Assembly (NCBI GenBank): GCA_963666755.2
Contig: CAXXGW010000009.1
Coordinates: 2,356,001 to 2,420,000, forward strand
Source: CAXXOK01 sp963666755
GTDB lineage: Bacteria; Bacillota; Clostridia; Christensenellales; Aristaeellaceae
Reading direction: 5' to 3'
DNA: 64,000 nucleotides
Made by a program: the position numbers and the translations under genes. The notes beneath the pieces are model-generated. The model had not been told where the DNA came from. It made no database searches and saw only the letters and a program-made list of their open reading frames with translations. Below are positions 60,301-64,000 of this stretch, in pieces. Numbering within the stretch: the stretch's first letter is position 1; each line of letters starts with the position of its first letter.

Positions 60301-61079
60301 CAGTTTTCCCACACTTTCCACGGTGCCTGGTGTGTTTCCCATAGCTTTTCCAGCATATCCATCTCGCGCTTGGTATCCATGCATTGCCAAAAGCCCTCGT
60401 GGTGGTAGCTCATCAACTGGCATTTTTCTGCTAATGCCTGTAGGGGCTCCCGTTCCAAGATCGTCTGATCGTCCTTTAGGTAGTCGAACACCTGCGGTTC
60501 AAACACCATAAAGCCGGCATTGATCGGAGCCCCGTCAGTTGCGCTTTTTTCCCGGAAGGAACGGACGGCATTATCGCCACCGATATCCAAAATGCCTTTC
60601 TGTTGCTCCAGCACGACAGATGTCAGCGTAGCAAGCTTTCCATGGCTCTGATGGTAGGCAACCAGTTTTTTGATATCTACATCGCACACCCCGTCGCCAT
60701 AGGTTAACATGAAGGTTTCATTATCCACATAAGGCTGGATGCGTTTGACGCGGCCCCCTGTCATAGTATGCAAGCCGGTATCCACAACCGTGACCCTCCA
60801 CGGCTCCGCGTGCTGGTTATGCACGATTACCTTATTCCCCTGCGTAAAATCAAAGGTAATATCGCTCGTGTGCAGATAATAATCGGCAAACCATTCTTTG
60901 ATGACATGCTGCATATAACCCGCGCAAATGACAAAATCGGTATACCCATAAAAGGCATAGCTCTTCATGATATGCCAGAGTACGGGCATTCCGCCGATTT
61001 CGATCATTGGTTTGGGTTTGAACTGAGATTCTTCGCTGATCCTTGTACCAAATCCACCTGCGAGAAGAACAACTTTCAT
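60300..61079 (-). CDS. rfbF: Glucose-1-phosphate cytidylyltransferase
   Basis: 259 aa. KVVLLAGGFGTRISEESQFKPKPMIEIGG at the N-terminus is the nucleotidyltransferase signature with the CDP-glucose-type spacing, and YGDGVCDVDI is the second metal-binding motif. It makes CDP-glucose from CTP and glucose 1-phosphate, the first step for the dehydratase encoded next. I chose the ATG at 61079, with GGGAGG 6 nt upstream. It is the first gene of an about 13.5-kb leftward unit from the promoter at 61123-61151. Confidence 0.96.
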   Translation of the reverse strand: MKVVLLAGGFGTRISEESQFKPKPMIEIGGMPVLWHIMKSYAFYGYTDFVICAGYMQHVIKEWFADYYLHTSDITFDFTQGNKVIVHNQHAEPWRVTVVDTGLHTMTGGRVKRIQPYVDNETFMLTYGDGVCDVDIKKLVAYHQSHGKLATLTSVVLEQQKGILDIGGDNAVRSFREKSATDGAPINAGFMVFEPQVFDYLKDDQTILEREPLQALAEKCQLMSYHHEGFWQCMDTKREMDMLEKLWETHQAPWKVWEN

Positions 61080-61122
61080 TGCCAACCTCCCATGATTGCG
61101 GGGGACAGTCCCATCTTTCGAT

Positions 61123-61151
61123 ATTCTATCTAGAGAATCCACATAAGTCAA
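61123..61151 (-). promoter_or_regulatory. Promoter of the glycan operon
   Basis: On the minus strand, TTGACT (61146-61151), 17-bp spacer, TAGAAT (61123-61128), 44 bp before the rfbF ATG. Confidence 0.8.
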
Positions 61152-61479
61152 GCGGCTCCGTGATCATTTGGTCGCGAAGTCTGCAAACTGGAAACCCGTT
61201 TGGCTAAGTTTGCCCCCATGAGAGGAACGGCACCCTTGCGCCGGCCTGCCTGCCGGTTGAAAGGATAAGGCAACAATCATGATTTTCATTCCCGGTCGTT
61301 CTGCTTTGCGGTCGCCTTTGTCCGATCCCGCAGTCCAACAGGCAACATGATTACAATTCATAACCCATCCCGCCTGCTATCCTCCCACACGGGCGGGCGT
61401 TCCCTTGACTTCATTTCCCTGCTACGGTATAATCGGGACAGCGTCGATTACCTAATTATACTAGATTTCAGGTGATTTC
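61152..61479. promoter_or_regulatory. Divergent intergenic region with rightward promoter
   Basis: TTGACT (61405-61410), 17 bp, TATAAT (61428-61433) is a good rightward promoter that now drives only the GT2 remnant at 61480. The rest of this stretch shows nothing recognisable. Confidence 0.6.
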
Positions 61480-61662
61480 ATGCCCGCCATACCGGCGAAG
61501 CTGATTGTGGTCGTGCCCTGTTTTAACGAAGAAGCCTGCCTGCCTGCGACGCTGCCCGCCCTTGACGCGCATCTGCGCATGCTCAAGAATCGGCGGCTCT
61601 GTACGCAGGGCAGCTTTCTGCTTGTGCATTGCGGGCAGGTATATATCCGCGACCATCGGTAG
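61480..61662 (+). pseudogene. Truncated GT2 glycosyltransferase remnant
   Basis: The first about 37 codons (KLIVVVPCFNEEACLPATLPALDAHL) are a clear GT2/DPM1-type N-terminus. After LKN the sequence loses all resemblance and the frame stops at residue 60. The DxD region and the rest are absent in all frames nearby, so this is a 5' fragment left by deletion, still behind a consensus promoter. Confidence 0.75.
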
Positions 61663-61905
61663 GCGGCAGCTGCGTTATCCTTCATCGCTCAAAAGAAAAG
61701 AGCCCTGTCCCGTAGCCGTCTGCAAAGGCAGCCCTTGTACGTCGCGTTTCTGTGCCGTATCTTTAGCTGCCCGGCTTCACCCACGTCAAAGGGCGTGCCC
61801 CCGGTTGGCGTGATCCGCTCTTGCCAGTATTTTCAGGACTTGTTATAATAACCTTGCATTTTCTGGGTTCAAACAGCATCCACCAGCATTCAGGAGGAAA
61901 ACATC
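61663..61905 (+). promoter_or_regulatory. Leader and promoter of GtrII-like gene
   Basis: TTGCCA (61821-61826), 17-bp spacer, TATAAT (61844-61849). AGGAGG follows shortly before the TTG start at 61906. No gene is seen in the rest. Confidence 0.75.
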
Positions 61906-63573
61906 TTGCAGCAATATCTGAAAGACCTCAAACGATACATCGAACATAAATGGTACATTCTGTTTGTTGTCTTTATCGCCCTCCTGTCCTATGGGTATTC
62001 GACGGTCCATATGCATGTGGGCGTAGATTCCTTGCATGGCGATCTGTATATGGGGGATGGAAACGGACTCTTAACGGCTGGGCGTTTTGGCATGCTGTTT
62101 TGGGAAAAAGTCTTTTTCTGGACGACCGGAACCCTTACCCCGATCAGTTACTTCGCTTCGGATTTAATCGCCGTTGTCTTATTACTTTTGGCGGCAACCA
62201 GCTTTTGCATTCTCTTTGACCGCTGCACAAACCGTCGTTTTTCAATGTGGGTAAATATCCTTTTTGTGGGGTTGCTGATCTCCTATCCGTTGATGAACGA
62301 AATCTGGTCCTACTTGGCATGCAATCGTTGGGTCTGCGGTAGCATGCTGTTTACGGCGTTTGCCCTGCTGCTTGTCTGGGATGCGCTCCACAGAAAAAGC
62401 AAACCCTGGGTCGCCTATCCCATTGCGGCCGTACTGATGACCATTGTGGTTTCCGGCTATGAATCGGTAACAGTGGTCTACGTTTTTCTGGTTTTTGCGG
62501 TGTTGTTACTGCAGGCGCTCTATGGGCAACCCGGAGAGGATCACATCAAGACGATCCTCCTGCAAGGCCTTGTCTATGCCGCCATCCTGATTGCCGCCGT
62601 TTTACTCCGCCTGGTTGTGCACCAAATCCTTCTGGCGGTCAATCATCTTAGTTTTCAAAGCAACGGAGCCGTTCAAATCCACTGGTTTGAAGACTCCATT
62701 TCCAGCAATGTGGCTTTCCTGTTACTGTCGATTTTATATAACTATATTTTGACGGCGTTGATCTACTTCCCCATTGCTGAACTGGTTGTGGCCGTAATAG
62801 TCCTAATTGTGTTTGCCATTGTGATGGTTCGAAAAAAGCCTTCCATCCTCCTGCCTGTGCTGGGAATGCTCTTTTCGCTGATTGTTTTATCCGTCATTCA
62901 GGGCAGCGCAACCCCTTACCGTGCCTGTCAGGTATTTGGCGTATTCATTGCCTTTACTGCCGCCTTGCTTGCCGATCTTCTGATGCGGCAGAAGCGGATT
63001 GCCGTCCGGATGCTCAGCATTGGCCTTGGTCTGCTGTTATGCGTCAATCAGGGGGTACTTCTGAGCTACTATATGTCTGCCGATTCGCTGCGCTCCGAGC
63101 GTGAGGTGGAGCAGATTCAAACCATTGCCAAGGATGTTTTGCGAAATCAGGATACGACAAAGCCCGTCGTCCTGCTGATGCTCTCCGAAATTCCCTATAC
63201 AACCGGCAAGCTTTACCCGTGGCTGAATAACCAGATTACCCTGCCGGAAGACTCCCAAGCGATGTCGCTGTTTATCAAAATCAATGAGAAAATCCGGGAT
63301 ACATTCCATTATACCCGCAGGGTCAACAATGTGGAAGCAACCCGTAAACCGGTGGACACAAACCTGGTATCCGTGCTTTACTGGGCGCAATCCACCATGG
63401 CGGAAAATCTTGATCAGGTATTTTCCTATTGCGGGTATGATCTGCACTTTTCTGACGATCCGGCACTTGTCGAGCTGTGCAAGACCTATGCAAAAGCGAA
63501 CGATATGCCCAGTTACCCTCATAGTGGCTATGTTGTTGAATCAAAGAACTGTATAATTGTCCGCGTGAATTAG
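61906..63573 (+). CDS. GtrII-like polytopic glucosyltransferase
   Basis: 555 aa with about eleven membrane segments. After the first helix (WYILFVVFIALLSYGYSTV) comes VDSLHGDLYMGDGNGLLTAGRFGMLFW, the pattern of GtrII-family glucosyltransferases, with an Asp-rich loop and a Gly-Arg. A short soluble tail ends the protein. These enzymes move a sugar from a polyprenyl-phosphate carrier to a surface glycan outside the membrane; the GtrB-like GT2 at 51922 could supply that donor. The start is TTG at 61906 behind AGGAGGAAAA. Transcribed alone, away from the main glycan operon. Confidence 0.85.
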   Translation: MQQYLKDLKRYIEHKWYILFVVFIALLSYGYSTVHMHVGVDSLHGDLYMGDGNGLLTAGRFGMLFWEKVFFWTTGTLTPISYFASDLIAVVLLLLAATSFCILFDRCTNRRFSMWVNILFVGLLISYPLMNEIWSYLACNRWVCGSMLFTAFALLLVWDALHRKSKPWVAYPIAAVLMTIVVSGYESVTVVYVFLVFAVLLLQALYGQPGEDHIKTILLQGLVYAAILIAAVLLRLVVHQILLAVNHLSFQSNGAVQIHWFEDSISSNVAFLLLSILYNYILTALIYFPIAELVVAVIVLIVFAIVMVRKKPSILLPVLGMLFSLIVLSVIQGSATPYRACQVFGVFIAFTAALLADLLMRQKRIAVRMLSIGLGLLLCVNQGVLLSYYMSADSLRSEREVEQIQTIAKDVLRNQDTTKPVVLLMLSEIPYTTGKLYPWLNNQITLPEDSQAMSLFIKINEKIRDTFHYTRRVNNVEATRKPVDTNLVSVLYWAQSTMAENLDQVFSYCGYDLHFSDDPALVELCKTYAKANDMPSYPHSGYVVESKNCIIVRVN

Positions 63574-63696
63574 GGACACCTCCTGAAGTAACGTTTTATA
63601 AATTGACTAATAACATAAGGTTCAAATTTCTATTCCCCTCACTGCACTGAAACACGGCCGATCTAGTTAAAGGAACGCTGTGGCATCCGACCGGCA

Positions 63697-63897
63697 GTGC
63701 TGCCTTACTCCAGCCGCCATTATACCGGCACAGCGCTCGCCCTCCAGAACATATCGCCCTCGATCATTATGGACATCATGCGCCATACAGACTACGCTAC
63801 AACGCTTCATTATGACACCCATACACCCACGCAAACCATGGTTGATTCCGTCAATCAGCTTCCTTCTCACACCACCAAGCCTGATTATAACGAGTAG
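63697..63897 (+). pseudogene. Tyrosine recombinase (integrase) C-terminal remnant
   Basis: About 50 codons match the end of a phage-type integrase: SRHYTGTALALQNISPSIIMDIMRHTDYATTLHYDTHT. The order R-H-x-x-x-T-A, then RHTDYATT and the nucleophile Tyr (LHYDTHT) is the family's box II. The catalytic core upstream of it is missing. It lies in AT-rich DNA at the right edge of the glycan island and probably marks an old integrated element. Confidence 0.7.
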
Positions 63898-63966
63898 AAA
63901 CACGAATAGTAACAGATGCGATTTTACGTAAATTTTCATCTACTTTTCATAACCGATTTTGAGCAT

Positions 63967-64000
63967 GAAAAAAGCCTTGTAAGTTTTGTCTTACAAGGCT
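63967..64000 (-). terminator. Terminator for a leftward gene beyond the window
   Basis: AGCCTTGTAAG (63973-63983) and CTTACAAGGCT (63990-64000) form a perfect 11-bp stem. On the minus strand it is followed by TTTTTTCATG, so it ends a transcript coming from the right. Confidence 0.85.

Overview
This 64 kb window looks like chromosome from a high-GC, anaerobic, gut-type Clostridia (Bacillota). The evidence is the AGGAGG ribosome binding sites with frequent TTG and GTG starts, strong sigma-A promoters (TTGACA-N17-TATAAT), YesM/YesN two-component pairs beside sugar ABC transporters, LacI regulators, an ECF thiamine transporter behind a TPP riboswitch, and a BlaI/M56 pair. No rRNA, tRNA or CRISPR array was found. 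The genus cannot be named from the sequence.

Layout. 1-3.3 kb: the 3' part of a large STAND-type NTPase with a TPR-rich C-terminus, followed by a repeat-rich intergenic block. 3.9-9.4 kb: a leftward uronate/pectin-sugar operon (uxaB, kduI, an aldolase-VOC fusion, kdgK, a KduD-type SDR), with a divergent LacI regulator at 9.7-10.7 kb. 10.85-11.7 kb: TPP riboswitch and thiT. 11.7-12.05 kb: a 97-bp direct repeat. 12.06-15.8 kb: a BlaI / M56 membrane peptidase / secreted SH3 protein operon with a clear BlaI-like operator. 16.2-18.5 kb: secreted M28 peptidase and PIG-L-type deacetylase. 18.5-26.1 kb: esterase, ribose-type ABC transporter and its YesM/YesN pair. 26.4-27.6 kb: small VOC and PNPOx-like proteins. 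27.9-34.9 kb: a CUT1 sugar ABC transporter divergent from a second YesM/YesN pair. 34.9-38.1 kb: EamA transporter, MATE transporter and TIM-barrel isomerase. 38.2-41.8 kb: two bicupin genes (one internally duplicated) divergent from a LacI regulator with matching operators. 42.5-46.6 kb: three secreted proteins (leucine-rich repeat, peptidoglycan-binding/NAGPA, PrsA-like foldase).

46.8-64 kb is a surface-glycan island. It is bounded by an IS630 remnant on the left and a tyrosine-recombinase remnant on the right. One long leftward transcription unit runs from a strong promoter at about 61.14 kb. It encodes glucose-1-phosphate cytidylyltransferase, CDP-glucose 4,6-dehydratase, a DRE-TIM aldolase fused to a second domain, an acetolactate-synthase-like TPP enzyme, an SDR, a dehydroquinate-synthase-like cyclase, an epimerase, a GT2 glycosyltransferase, a GT-C-like membrane protein and two acyltransferases. 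A separate rightward GtrII-like membrane protein follows. Two carbon-carbon bond-forming enzymes plus a sugar-phosphate cyclase beside CDP-4-keto-6-deoxyglucose genes suggest an unusual carbon-branched or carbocyclic CDP-sugar. This is the best candidate in the window for undescribed biology.

The metabolic genes fit a plant- or host-glycan scavenger. Uronates released from pectin are funnelled to KDG and then KDPG, oligosaccharides enter through the ABC systems, and LacI or YesN regulators respond to the sugars. Function calls rest on motif recognition from memory and no database search was run.
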